From: Pseudomonas koreensis | GTDB lineage: Bacteria > Pseudomonadota > Gammaproteobacteria > Pseudomonadales > Pseudomonadaceae | Reading direction: 5' to 3' | Assembly: GCF_025447595.1 (NCBI RefSeq) | Contig: NZ_JAOEJU010000015.1 | Coordinates: forward strand, 62,001-126,000 | Length of the DNA: 64,000 nucleotides | Translations under genes and position numbers: made by a program | Notes under the pieces: generated by a model | Database searches by the model: none | Told to the model about the DNA's origin: nothing | What the model saw: only the letters and a program-made list of their open reading frames with translations | Part shown: positions 51,230 through 60,479 of the stretch, one piece after another | Layout: each line of letters starts with the position of its first letter | Position numbering within the stretch: the stretch's first letter is position 1

Positions 51230-52318
51230 TCAGCCCTTGGCCATGCAGCGCCGATAGCGCTCGTCGACCCGTTTGGCAAACCACGCCGTGGTCAGTTTGC
51301 GGGTGATCTTCGGGCTCTGCAGCACGATGCCCGGCAACACCGCACGGGGCAGTGACTTGCCTTCCGCACGCTCCGCCAGTTCGAAAACCCGTTGATACAG
51401 TTTGGTTTCCTCGAAGGCCAGGCTATCGCCCTTCTCCAGTTGATCGCGGATCACCGGATTGCGCATGCCCAGCGATTTGCCGAGGGTGCGCACCGCCAGT
51501 TCCGTGCTGCCCGGCATGATCGCGCCCGGGCGGATCAGGTCGCCATCCAGCGCCAGCGGAATCCCCGACGCACGGCTGACCGCGTTCTGAAACGCCGCAT
51601 TGCGACTGGCGTACCAGCCGGCGTTGAAGTCGGCAAAACGGTACAGCGGCTCGCGATAACTCACCGGATAACCCAGCAAATGGGCGATGCCGAAATACAT
51701 GCCGCCACGACGTGTGAACACTTCATGGCGAATCGTCCCGTCCACCGGGTACGGATAGTCCTTGGCGTGTTTCTCGGCGAACTCGATGCTGACCTGCATT
51801 GGCCCGCCGGTGTGCACCGGGTTGAAACCGCTGAACAGCGTGCGGCCCATCGGCACCGAGCCGATAAAGTCGTCGAAAATCGCGCTCAATTCCCTTTCGC
51901 TGCGGGCGGCGCTCAGGCGTTCGCTGTAGGTCTTGCCGTTGGGCGAACGCACCTGCAAGGCGCCGCTGACCAACAGGCTCGGGATATGCACCTTGGCGGC
52001 GCGGCGGTCGATTTCGTCACGGGCGATCTTGCCCAGGCCGGGCACCGGCGGATCGACCTGGAAGGTGGATTCCTGCTCGGCGACGGCCAGCACCGAACAC
52101 AGGTTTTGCGTGGTCGGGCTGATGCCCTGGGCGGCGAACGCGGCGTAGATGTCAGTGGCCCAGCCCTGGCGGTCGGCGGTTTTGGCCGGCAGCAGGCGCA
52201 CGATCTGCGCCTTGACCTCGGCGGGCGGGCGCGGCGCCGGTTCTTCGCTGCGTTGACCGGCGCAACCGGCCAGTACCAGCAGCGCGGCGAGGCTGACGAA
52301 TAATCGAGGGGTGTGCAT
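51230..52318 (-). CDS. DUF1615 family lipoprotein
   Basis: The 362-residue protein has lipobox LVLAGC. The DUF1615 body includes GWATDIYAAFAAQGI, the EQESTFQVDPPVPGLGKIA segment and RRGGMYFGIAHLLGYP. The EQES-F-P pattern resembles the start of lytic transglycosylase-like folds, where the Glu is catalytic. A cell-wall role is a guess. Confidence 0.85.
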   Translation of the reverse strand: MHTPRLFVSLAALLVLAGCAGQRSEEPAPRPPAEVKAQIVRLLPAKTADRQGWATDIYAAFAAQGISPTTQNLCSVLAVAEQESTFQVDPPVPGLGKIARDEIDRRAAKVHIPSLLVSGALQVRSPNGKTYSERLSAARSERELSAIFDDFIGSVPMGRTLFSGFNPVHTGGPMQVSIEFAEKHAKDYPYPVDGTIRHEVFTRRGGMYFGIAHLLGYPVSYREPLYRFADFNAGWYASRNAAFQNAVSRASGIPLALDGDLIRPGAIMPGSTELAVRTLGKSLGMRNPVIRDQLEKGDSLAFEETKLYQRVFELAERAEGKSLPRAVLPGIVLQSPKITRKLTTAWFAKRVDERYRRCMAKG

Positions 52319-52513
52319 AACGCTTCATCCAGTCCGTTGAGCCGGGTTAACCCTACGCTCAATCGCAGGGTGCAGGATAGGACTGCGGGCTGGCGGCGCT
52401 GTTCCATCGCCCCGTTTGGCAGGCCGACTGGCCGCCCTCGTCGTCTGATCCATACTTGCTGCTGCACACTCAGTAGCAAGCCTCAGGTCAGGACACGCGA
52501 AGGAGGACAGACC

Positions 52514-54043
52514 ATGAACCGCAGTGATGTTCTGATCATCGGCGCAGGCCCCACCGGACTGGTGCTGGCCCTGTGGCTGAGCAAACTGGGCGTACGCGTG
52601 CGCATCATCGACAAGACCTCCGCCCCCGGCACCACTTCACGGGCGCTGGCGGTACAGGCGCGCACCCTTGAGCTGTACCGGCAACTGGATCTGGCCGACG
52701 CGGTGGTACGCAACGGTCACCGGGTGGCGGCGGCGAATTTCTGGGTCAAGGGCAAACCCGTGGCGCAACTGCCGCTGAACCGGATCGGCGAAGGCCTGAC
52801 GCCCTATGCCTTTCTGGAAATGTACCCGCAGGACGAACACGAGCGGCTGTTGATCGACCGCCTCGAAGACTACGACGTAACCGTCGAGCGCAACACGACG
52901 CTTGAGAGTTTCACCGAAAACGGCGACGGCCTCACCGCGCATTTGCGCCTGCCGGATGGCGAGCAGGAAATCTGTCAGGCCTGTTATCTGGCCGGGTGTG
53001 ACGGCGCCCGCTCGGTCGTGCGCAAAACCCTCGACACCGGTTTTCCCGGTGGCACCTATCAGCAGATTTTCTATGTCGCGGATGTGCAGGCCAGCGGCCC
53101 GGCGCTCAACGGTGAATTGCATCTGGACCTGGATGAAGCGGACTTTCTGGCGGTGTTCCCGCTGGCCGGCGAAGGTCGTGCGCGTCTGATCGGCACCGTA
53201 CGTGACGAACGTGCGGACCGCGCCGAAACCCTCGAGTTTTCCGATGTCAGCAACCGCGCCATCGAACATCTGAACGTGCACATCGAGGACGTCAACTGGT
53301 TCTCCACCTACCGCGTGCATCACCGGGTGGCGGATCACTTTCGCCAGGGCCGGGCGTTTCTGCTCGGCGATGCGGCGCACGTGCACAGCCCGGCCGGCGG
53401 TCAGGGCATGAACACCGGCATCGGCGATGCGATCAATCTGGCATGGAAACTCGCGGCAGTGCTTGGCGGCGCTGCCACACCCAGACTGCTCGACAGCTAC
53501 GAAACCGAACGCATCGCCTTTGCCCGGCGACTGGTGTCGACCACCGACAAGGTCTTCAGCTTCGTCACCGCCGAAGGCCGTATGGCCGACCTGTTGCGCA
53601 CGCGGCTGGCGCCATTCCTGATTCCGAAAATGGCTTCATTCGAGACCAGCCGCGAATTCCTGTTTCGCACCGTCTCGCAAATCACCGTCAACTATCGGGG
53701 CATGGCGCTGAGCGAAGGCGTGGCCGGGCACGTCCACGGCGGCGACCGCTTGCCGTGGGCCCATGATGGCGAGGGGGATAATTACGAGCCGTTACGTCAT
53801 CCGTGCTGGCAGGTGCATGTGTACGGCGACACCAGCGACGAGATGATCGCCTGGTGCAATGAACATCACTTGCCGCTGCACGTGTTCGACTGGCGTCCGG
53901 CGTTTGAAACGGCAGGACTGGGGCGCAACGGCTTTTACCTGTTGCGCCCCGATACTTACGTGGCGATTGCCGACAACAGCGCGGATCCGAAGGTGATCGA
54001 GCGGTACTTCCGTGACCACGGGATCCGGCCGTTTTTCACCTGA
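52514..54043 (+). CDS. FAD-dependent aromatic monooxygenase
   Basis: The 509-residue protein of the PheA/TfdB class has the N-terminal FAD motif IIGAGPTGLVLA, the middle DG motif (GCDGARSVVRK) and the GD motif (LLGDAAHVHSPAGGQGMNTG). It uses NAD(P)H and O2 to hydroxylate an aromatic substrate. A thioredoxin-like C-terminal region (from about 420) is usual. AGGAGG precedes ATG 52514. The neighbours do not reveal the pathway. Confidence 0.87.
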   Translation: MNRSDVLIIGAGPTGLVLALWLSKLGVRVRIIDKTSAPGTTSRALAVQARTLELYRQLDLADAVVRNGHRVAAANFWVKGKPVAQLPLNRIGEGLTPYAFLEMYPQDEHERLLIDRLEDYDVTVERNTTLESFTENGDGLTAHLRLPDGEQEICQACYLAGCDGARSVVRKTLDTGFPGGTYQQIFYVADVQASGPALNGELHLDLDEADFLAVFPLAGEGRARLIGTVRDERADRAETLEFSDVSNRAIEHLNVHIEDVNWFSTYRVHHRVADHFRQGRAFLLGDAAHVHSPAGGQGMNTGIGDAINLAWKLAAVLGGAATPRLLDSYETERIAFARRLVSTTDKVFSFVTAEGRMADLLRTRLAPFLIPKMASFETSREFLFRTVSQITVNYRGMALSEGVAGHVHGGDRLPWAHDGEGDNYEPLRHPCWQVHVYGDTSDEMIAWCNEHHLPLHVFDWRPAFETAGLGRNGFYLLRPDTYVAIADNSADPKVIERYFRDHGIRPFFT

Positions 54044-54064
54044 CTCAAAAACACCACAAACTAA

Positions 54065-54153
54065 TGTGGGAGCGAGCTTGCTCGCGATAGCGGTCTGTCA
54101 GTCAATGCAGTGTTGTCTGATACGCCGATATCGCGAGCAGGCTCGCTCCCACA
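54065..54153. repeat. REPIN
   Basis: An inverted REP pair in 89 bp between the monooxygenase and hemB genes. Confidence 0.9.
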
Positions 54154-54172
54154 TTGGGTTTCGCGGTTTTGC

Positions 54173-55147
54173 TTAGATCCCCGCCAGGGCCAGGTCCATC
54201 GCAAAGTAGGTGAAGATCAGATCCGCACCCGCGCGCTTGATCGCACCGAGGCTTTCGCGCACCACGCGATCTTCGTCGATGGCCCCGGCCTGGGCGCCGA
54301 ACTTGATCATCGCGTACTCGCCGCTGACCTGATACGCCGCCAGCGGCAGGGTCGAGGCTTCGCGGATGTCGCGGATGATGTCCAGGTACGCGCCGGCCGG
54401 TTTGACCATCAGCGCATCGGCGCCTTCCTGCTCGTCGAGCAATGATTCGCGCAGGGCTTCGCGGCGGTTCATCGGGTTCATCTGATAGCTTTTGCGATCA
54501 CCTTTCAGCGCGCTGCCACCGGCCTCGCGGAACGGGCCGTAGAGCGCCGAGGCGAATTTGGTCGAGTAGGCCATGATCGGAATCTGCGTGAAGCCGGCAT
54601 CGTCCAGCGCCCGGCGAATCGCCCGCACCTGGCCGTCCATCGCTGCCGACGGCGCGATCACGTCGGCACCGGCACGCGCCGCCGCCACCGCTTGTTTGCC
54701 GAGGTTTATCAGGGTCTGGTCGTTGTCGACTTCATGGTTGTGCATCACGCCGCAATGGCCGTGATCGGTGTACTCGCAAAAGCAGGTGTCGGACATCACG
54801 ATCATTTCCGGCACGGCGTCCTTGGCGATCCGCGACATGCGCGACACCAGCCCGTTTTCGCGCCAGGTGTCGCTGCCGTTGGCGTCCAGGTGATGGGACA
54901 CGCCAAACGTCATCACCGACTTGATCCCGGCACGGGCGTAACGCTCGATCTCGCCGGCCAGTTTGCGCTCGGGAATACGCATCACGCCCGGCATGCTCTT
55001 GATCGGCACGAAGTCGTCGATCTCTTCTTCGACGAAGATCGGCAGCACCAGATCGTTGAGGGAAAACTCGGTTTCCTGGAACAGGCTGCGCAGGCTCGCA
55101 TTGCGGCGCAGACGGCGTGGACGTGCTTCGGGGAACTGACTGGACAT
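54173..55147 (-). CDS. hemB: Delta-aminolevulinic acid dehydratase, zinc type
   Basis: The 324-residue enzyme joins two aminolevulinates to porphobilinogen in heme synthesis. The two Schiff-base Lys are in AYSTKFASALYGP and ALMVKPAGAYLD. The segment DTCFCEYTDHGHCG holds three Cys, the zinc-binding triad of the E. coli type; the well-studied P. aeruginosa enzyme has no such cluster and uses Mg. This may be a second, zinc-dependent copy in the genome. Confidence 0.92.
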   Translation of the reverse strand: MSSQFPEARPRRLRRNASLRSLFQETEFSLNDLVLPIFVEEEIDDFVPIKSMPGVMRIPERKLAGEIERYARAGIKSVMTFGVSHHLDANGSDTWRENGLVSRMSRIAKDAVPEMIVMSDTCFCEYTDHGHCGVMHNHEVDNDQTLINLGKQAVAAARAGADVIAPSAAMDGQVRAIRRALDDAGFTQIPIMAYSTKFASALYGPFREAGGSALKGDRKSYQMNPMNRREALRESLLDEQEGADALMVKPAGAYLDIIRDIREASTLPLAAYQVSGEYAMIKFGAQAGAIDEDRVVRESLGAIKRAGADLIFTYFAMDLALAGI

Positions 55148-55288
55148 GGGGCCTTTCCTGAAAACAGCGGATGAGACGAAAGTCGTAGGGGGCGAAGCTT
55201 ATGCCTTGCGGGGGACGGGGTACAAACCTGGATCAATCAACAGTGCATTACCCAGGACGCAATAATCTGCGGGCGTCATCACTATTCC

Positions 55289-55377
55289 TGTGGGAGCGAG
55301 CCTGCTCGCGAAGGAGGTGTATCAGAAAAAGATGTGTTGACTGACACGACGCCTTCGCGAGCAAGCTCGCTCCCACA
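55289..55377. repeat. REPIN
   Basis: An inverted REP pair in 89 bp between hemB and the GST gene. Confidence 0.9.
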
Positions 55378-55392
55378 GGGTTATTTGTGGCG

Positions 55393-56091
55393 TCAGGACG
55401 GGATGGTCAGGCCGCGCACAACGGCCGGCCGCGCCAGGAAGCGCTCCAGCACCCGAGTGACGTTCGGGAAGTTGTTGATGCCGACCAGATCGCCCGCCTC
55501 GTAGAAGCCAATCAGGTTGCGCACCCACGGGAACGTGGCGATGTCGGCGATGGTGTAGCGCTCGCCCATGATCCAGTCGCGCCCTTCCAGGCGGGTGTTC
55601 AGGACGCTGAGCAGGCGGCGGCTTTCTTCGACATAGCGGTCACGGGGACGCTTGTCTTCGTAATCCTTGCCAGCGAACTTGTTGAAGAAACCGAGCTGGC
55701 CGAACATCGGGCCGATACCGCCCATCTGGAACATCAGCCACTGGATGGTTTCGTAGCGCAGCGCGCCTTCCTGGGCCAGCAACTGGCCGCTCTTGTCGGC
55801 GAGGTAGATCAGGATCGCGCCGGATTCGAACAACGGCAGCGGTTTGTCCTCGGGGCCGTGAGGGTCGAGGATCGCCGGGATCTTGTTGTTCGGGTTCAGC
55901 GACAGGAATTCCGGAGACATCTGGTCATTGGTGTCGAAGCCCACGCGGTGCGGCTCGTAAGGCAGACCAATCTCTTCCAGCATGATCGAGACCTTGACGC
56001 CGTTGGGGGTCGGCAGGGAATAGAGCTGAATCCAGTCAGGGTACTGCGCCGGCCATTTCTGGGTGATCGGGAACGCGGACAGATCAGTCAT
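55393..56091 (-). CDS. Glutathione S-transferase (YfcG/YghU type)
   Basis: The 232-residue protein has a thioredoxin domain with IQLYSLPTPNGVKVSIMLEE (Thr/Asn active-site loop), NPNNKIPAILDP and the glutathione-binding FESGAILIYLA. The C-terminal domain is helical. Relatives have disulfide-bond reductase activity with glutathione. ATG 56091 is chosen over the in-frame start three codons earlier. Confidence 0.88.
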   Translation of the reverse strand: MTDLSAFPITQKWPAQYPDWIQLYSLPTPNGVKVSIMLEEIGLPYEPHRVGFDTNDQMSPEFLSLNPNNKIPAILDPHGPEDKPLPLFESGAILIYLADKSGQLLAQEGALRYETIQWLMFQMGGIGPMFGQLGFFNKFAGKDYEDKRPRDRYVEESRRLLSVLNTRLEGRDWIMGERYTIADIATFPWVRNLIGFYEAGDLVGINNFPNVTRVLERFLARPAVVRGLTIPS

Positions 56092-56387
56092 GTGTAGCAT
56101 CCAGTCACAAATTGAAAGCCCTGAGCATAATCCACCATCAGCGCTCTGGCTCGGGTTCTTTACGCCGCCCTCCGCAGGCTTACTTAAATCCGCAACATCC
56201 TGTGGTTAACCTCCCCTCCAACCGCTCAGATTGAACGTTAAAGTGCGGCGCACTTGAAAGGATCGAACCAAACGGGCCTCAGGGGGCTCCAAGCAAGCCA
56301 TTGATGACAGGGAAAACAACCGGCGCCCATGCACCGGTGCAGAGGTTTGTCAGCCTTAACCGTACAGACTGAAGAACCTTATATCCC

Positions 56388-57062
56388 ATGACGAACTTGA
56401 TGAAAGTCGCCAAACGTTTCAAACATCGCGCGTATGTGGCCCTGCCCACCCTGCTGGCGGTCAGCGCGCTGTTCCTGTCGCTGGAGTCCAGCGAAAGCCG
56501 TGCGCAGCCAGTGGACGGCACCCAGACCCTGGTATTCCTGCGCCACGCGGAGAAACCGGCCGGTGGTCTCGGCCAGCTCAACTGCCAGGGCCTGAACCGG
56601 GCCATCGACCTGTCGACCCTGCTGCCGGAAAAATTCGGCAAGGCCGACTATGTGTTCGCCGCCAACCCGACGCGCAATGTCGAGGAAGGCGAACTGGACA
56701 ACTCCTACAGCTACATCCGGCCGTTGATGACCATCAGCCCCGCCGCGATCAAGCTCGGCCTGCCGGTGAACATCGAATTCTCGGCCAACGACACCAGCGA
56801 TCTGGCCCGGGAGTTGACCGACGACAAGTATCACAACTCGACCATCTACACGGCGTGGTCACACGGCTACCTTCCTGAATTGATCAACAAGGTTGCCGGC
56901 AATGCGGTGGGCGGGAAGCAGAAGATCACCGAAGATTGGGAATCCAGCGATTACGACTCGCTGTATGTGCTGACCCTGACCTGGCACAACGGCAAGGCCA
57001 GCCTGCAGAGCCACAGCTACAAACAGGGGCTGGATAACGGTCAGGAAAGCTGTCCGACGTGA
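56388..57062 (+). CDS. Histidine phosphatase family protein, membrane-anchored or exported
   Basis: The 224-residue protein has an N-terminal hydrophobic segment (about 14-32). A histidine phosphatase core follows with the RHAEK motif (LVFLRHAEKP) and a second His in YTAWSHGYLPE. It probably removes phosphate from a periplasmic substrate. The start is uncertain (ATG 56388 or 56400), as neither has a strong ribosome site. Confidence 0.78.
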   Translation: MTNLMKVAKRFKHRAYVALPTLLAVSALFLSLESSESRAQPVDGTQTLVFLRHAEKPAGGLGQLNCQGLNRAIDLSTLLPEKFGKADYVFAANPTRNVEEGELDNSYSYIRPLMTISPAAIKLGLPVNIEFSANDTSDLARELTDDKYHNSTIYTAWSHGYLPELINKVAGNAVGGKQKITEDWESSDYDSLYVLTLTWHNGKASLQSHSYKQGLDNGQESCPT

Positions 57063-57087
57063 GTCATCCTTCGTCTGGGACGGCCCC

Positions 57088-57178
57088 ATCGCGGGCAAGC
57101 CCGCTCCCACAGGGTTTAGGGCGCTGCACGAATATTATGTACATCCGCAATACCTGTGGGAGCGGGCTTGCCCGCGAT
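57088..57178. repeat. REPIN of a second subtype
   Basis: The inverted units carry GCGGGCAAGCCCGCTCCCACA instead of GCGAGCAAGCTCGCTCCCACA, so this copy belongs to a different REP subfamily from the others in the window. Confidence 0.88.
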
Positions 57179-57197
57179 GAGGCCGGCAGAAGCACCA

Positions 57198-58301
57198 TCA
57201 ATTTTGCTGCTTCACCCGCTCACGCAAGTACTCGATAACCGCCTGCCGCTCCCCCGCAAACTCGATCCGCCCGCCCTTCTTCTCGCGCTGGAACACATAC
57301 ATCGGGTCGTAGTACTCGCGCAGCAAACCTTCGATCCACGCGCGGTGCAAATCCACCGCACCGCTGCGCCCCTGCTCCGCCAGCGCCTCTTCCATCAGGA
57401 GCAACATCCGCCGATGCCGCTCGCCGCCCAGGCGCTTCTGCACATTGTCCAGGCTGGCCAGCAGTCGCTCGGAAAACAGCGCAAAGCCTTCGTCCCCATG
57501 CACGGCGCTGAACTCGGCGGACAAATCCACCACATAATCACGCAGGATCCGCTCGACACGGTTTTCAAAACTGTCCTCCAGCCAGACCATCGGCAATTGC
57601 TGCATGCACTGATACAACGACAGCGGCAAGGCACAACTGCCGACCACCCGGCTCTCATCCTCCAGCACAAACTGATCGATGCCGGCGGCACGTTTTCTCA
57701 GAAAGTCGATGGCCAGCCGGTTCTCGAAATCGATGTTCGACGGCTGACCGGTGGCACGTTTGCCGAAACTGGAACCACGGTGATTGGCATGACCTTCCAG
57801 ATCCACACTGTTGCGCAGTTGCACCAGCACCTCGGTCTTGCCGGTGCCGGTCATACCGCCCAGCAACACGAAATCACACTGGGCCGTTGCCTGTTCAAGG
57901 GTGTCGATCAGAAAACCGCGCATCGCCTTGTAACCGCCGCCGATCCGGGGGTAGTCAATGCCGGCTTCGTCCTTGAGCCACTGCTGCACGATCTGCGAAC
58001 GCAGGCCACCACGAAAGCAATACAGATAACCCTCGGGATGCGCCCGGGCAAAATCCGCCCAGGCCTGAATACGTTCGGCCTTGACCGCCCCGGACACCAA
58101 TTGATGGCCCAATTCGATGGCGGCTTGCTGTCCGTGGTGCTTGTAACAAGTACCGATCCGCTGACGCTCGATGTCGTTCATCAGCGGCAGATTGACCACA
58201 CCGGGAAACGCGCCCTTGTGAAATTCGACCGGCGCACGGGCGTCCATCAGCGGCCGGTCGTCGAGGAAGATGTCGCGGTAATCGGTGAAGTCGACGGACA
58301 T
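57198..58301 (-). CDS. selU: tRNA 2-selenouridine synthase
   Basis: The 367-residue protein has an N-terminal rhodanese domain (PLMDARAPVEF, and YCFRGGLRSQ with the active Cys) and a C-terminal P-loop (GGMTGTGKTEVL). It replaces sulfur by selenium at tRNA wobble 2-thiouridine using selenophosphate. Its ATG overlaps the selD stop by one base, so the donor and user enzymes are coupled. Confidence 0.94.
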   Translation of the reverse strand: MSVDFTDYRDIFLDDRPLMDARAPVEFHKGAFPGVVNLPLMNDIERQRIGTCYKHHGQQAAIELGHQLVSGAVKAERIQAWADFARAHPEGYLYCFRGGLRSQIVQQWLKDEAGIDYPRIGGGYKAMRGFLIDTLEQATAQCDFVLLGGMTGTGKTEVLVQLRNSVDLEGHANHRGSSFGKRATGQPSNIDFENRLAIDFLRKRAAGIDQFVLEDESRVVGSCALPLSLYQCMQQLPMVWLEDSFENRVERILRDYVVDLSAEFSAVHGDEGFALFSERLLASLDNVQKRLGGERHRRMLLLMEEALAEQGRSGAVDLHRAWIEGLLREYYDPMYVFQREKKGGRIEFAGERQAVIEYLRERVKQQN

Positions 58302-59335
58302 CAAATCACCTCGACGGCGGTGCTCTGTCGCTCCAGCAGTTCACCGATGGGCTCCAGTGTCAGACCCAGTTCGGCAGCGACCGCGAGAAATTCGGCATTG
58401 CCTTCAGGAGTTACGGCCACCAGCAGACCGCCACTGGTCTGCGGGTCGCACAGCACTCGCTTGTGCAATTCCTGTACCCGCCCGACGCGGCTCGAATAAC
58501 TGTCGAAATTGCGCAGCGTGCCACCCGGCACGCAGCCCTGTTCAAGGTAATACTCGACGCTCTCCAGACGTGGCACCCGATCATAAAAAATGCGCGCCGT
58601 CAGATGACTGCCGTCGGCCATTTCCACCAGATGCCCGAGCAGCCCGAAACCGGTGACATCGGTCATCGCGGTGACCCCGGCCAGTTTGCCGAAACGGCTG
58701 CCGGGCTTGTTCAGCGTACACATCCAGTCCCGGGCCAGGCCGATGTCGGCGTGGCGCAGCTTGCCCTTCTTTTCCGCTGTGGTGAGGATGCCGATGCCCA
58801 ACGGCTTGGTCAGGTACAGCAGGCAACCAGCCGTGGCGGTGTCGTTGCGTTTCATGAAGCGCTTTTCCACCAGCCCCGTGACGGCCAGACCGAAAATCGG
58901 TTCCGGTGCATCGATCGAATGCCCGCCGGCCAATGGAATCCCCGCTTCATCGCACACCGATCGCCCGCCGCGGATCACGTCCCGCGCCACTTCCGGCGCC
59001 AGCACATTCACCGGCCAACCGAGGATCGCAATCGCCATCAACGGATCGCCGCCCATCGCGTAGATATCGCTGATGGCATTGGTCGCGGCAATCCGGCCGA
59101 AATCGAACGGGTCATCGACAATCGGCATGAAAAAATCGGTGGTCGAGACCACGCCGCGCTCGGCATCGATTGCATACACCGCCGCGTCATCGCGCGAAGC
59201 GTTGCCGACCCACAGTTTCGGATCAAGATTCTGCGCCCCGCTGCCGGCCAGAATCACCTCCAGCACCTTGGGCGATATCTTGCAGCCGCAGCCGGCGCCG
59301 TGGCTGTACTGGGTCAGACGGATGGGCTCGGTCAT
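58301..59335 (-). CDS. selD: Selenide, water dikinase (selenophosphate synthase)
   Basis: The 344-residue enzyme has the active-site Cys/Lys loop AGCGCKISP, nucleotide-binding DDAAVY and GGHSIDAPEP, and GVTAMTDVTGFG. It makes selenophosphate from selenide and ATP. It carries Cys rather than selenocysteine. It is the first gene of a selD-selU operon. Confidence 0.95.
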   Translation of the reverse strand: MTEPIRLTQYSHGAGCGCKISPKVLEVILAGSGAQNLDPKLWVGNASRDDAAVYAIDAERGVVSTTDFFMPIVDDPFDFGRIAATNAISDIYAMGGDPLMAIAILGWPVNVLAPEVARDVIRGGRSVCDEAGIPLAGGHSIDAPEPIFGLAVTGLVEKRFMKRNDTATAGCLLYLTKPLGIGILTTAEKKGKLRHADIGLARDWMCTLNKPGSRFGKLAGVTAMTDVTGFGLLGHLVEMADGSHLTARIFYDRVPRLESVEYYLEQGCVPGGTLRNFDSYSSRVGRVQELHKRVLCDPQTSGGLLVAVTPEGNAEFLAVAAELGLTLEPIGELLERQSTAVEVI

Positions 59336-59428
59336 GGGGGCAGTCTCCTGGCAGGGAATGACGCGAATACTAGCAGAGAGCCAATCGGGACTACGGTGTC
59401 AATCCGTCCTAAGATAACTGAAGGCATA

Positions 59429-59456
59429 TTGACATCACCTTTCAACCAGGGAGAAT
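59429..59456 (+). promoter_or_regulatory. Candidate promoter of the three-gene block
   Basis: TTGACA (59429-59434) is followed after 16 nt by GAGAAT (59451-59456). It lies 33 nt before the first ATG. The -35 is perfect and the -10 is weak. Confidence 0.45.
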
Positions 59457-59488
59457 CCCGTCATTGTCAAAAAAGTCAGGGATTACTT

Positions 59489-60466
59489 ATGAAATTTCGC
59501 GTCTGCAGCTCCACGCAAGAATGGGTTATCGACAGCTGGCTGCGCGAACCTGTTACCCCTCAGGCCGAAGACGTCTACGCGATCAACATTTTCTCTTCCA
59601 TCACCAGCGCTGTAAGCCGGGCATTTGATGCGACGCGCGAGACGGTGGCAGAAGCCGCGGAGAGTGTCGGAGATAAAGTCGGCAATCTGTATGACGCCAC
59701 TGTCGAAACGATTTCCGATGCTGCGGACGTTGTGACTGAAGCGGCCGAAAAGGTCGGTGATGCTGTATCCGATGCCTACAACTCCACTGTCGAAACCGCT
59801 TCCAGCGCTGCCGATGTTGTGGCTGATGCGTACACCTCGGCCGTTGAGTCCGTGGTGGACGCGGCAGATAAAGTGGGTGATGTGCTTGGCGATGCCTACG
59901 ACTTCACGCGTGAAACCATAACCAGCGGTTACGACAGTTCCCGCGACTACGTGGCCGAATTCGGCACGTCAATGGCAACCTACTGGAATGCCAAAAAAGA
60001 ACTGGAAGAGCGTAAGGAAAAAAACGCGGAAACCCGTGGGGAAATGCGCCAGAAAGCCAAAAGTGAAGTTCGGGAAAAACGCTTCACCGAGGCATTGGCA
60101 AAAGCCAAGGCCTGCATCGATAGCCACGAAGCCTACTTCAAAATGCTGATTGCCATGCAAGCAGTCGCCCAGGCGAGCGCAGCATGCTCCGGGGTGGCCA
60201 GCAAGGAAGATAAACAGCAGATCGACGAATTCCTGATGGGAATGGGCGGCGGGTTCCTGCCAGCCAAAGTACAAAGTGCAATCAATCTGCTGTCCCTCAA
60301 CCCTCCCACGCTCAAAGAAGCTTTCATTCGCGCACGAAAAGTCGGACCCGAAGCGCAGCCATTATTTGAAGAGATCATAGATTTCGTCACGACACTGAAT
60401 GGCGAATTGAACCTGCCGCAAAAGGCGTTTCGCTCGGGATGGGCACAGTTGTCTGCCGCCGCTTGA
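59489..60466 (+). CDS. Amphipathic-repeat protein of unknown function (block gene 1)
   Basis: The 325-residue protein has AGGG before ATG 59489. Residues about 35-160 are a run of imperfect roughly 30-residue amphipathic helices (DATVETISDAADVVTEAAEK; VVDAADKVGDVLGDAYDFT) with Val/Ala faces and Asp/Glu/Thr faces. They look like apolipoprotein or LEA helices that coat membranes. A charged segment follows (KKELEERKEKNAETRGEM), then a helical C-terminal domain. No signal peptide is present. Two further genes follow in the same direction. Function unknown. Confidence 0.72.
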   Translation: MKFRVCSSTQEWVIDSWLREPVTPQAEDVYAINIFSSITSAVSRAFDATRETVAEAAESVGDKVGNLYDATVETISDAADVVTEAAEKVGDAVSDAYNSTVETASSAADVVADAYTSAVESVVDAADKVGDVLGDAYDFTRETITSGYDSSRDYVAEFGTSMATYWNAKKELEERKEKNAETRGEMRQKAKSEVREKRFTEALAKAKACIDSHEAYFKMLIAMQAVAQASAACSGVASKEDKQQIDEFLMGMGGGFLPAKVQSAINLLSLNPPTLKEAFIRARKVGPEAQPLFEEIIDFVTTLNGELNLPQKAFRSGWAQLSAAA

Positions 60467-60479
60467 CAGGAGAAATACC

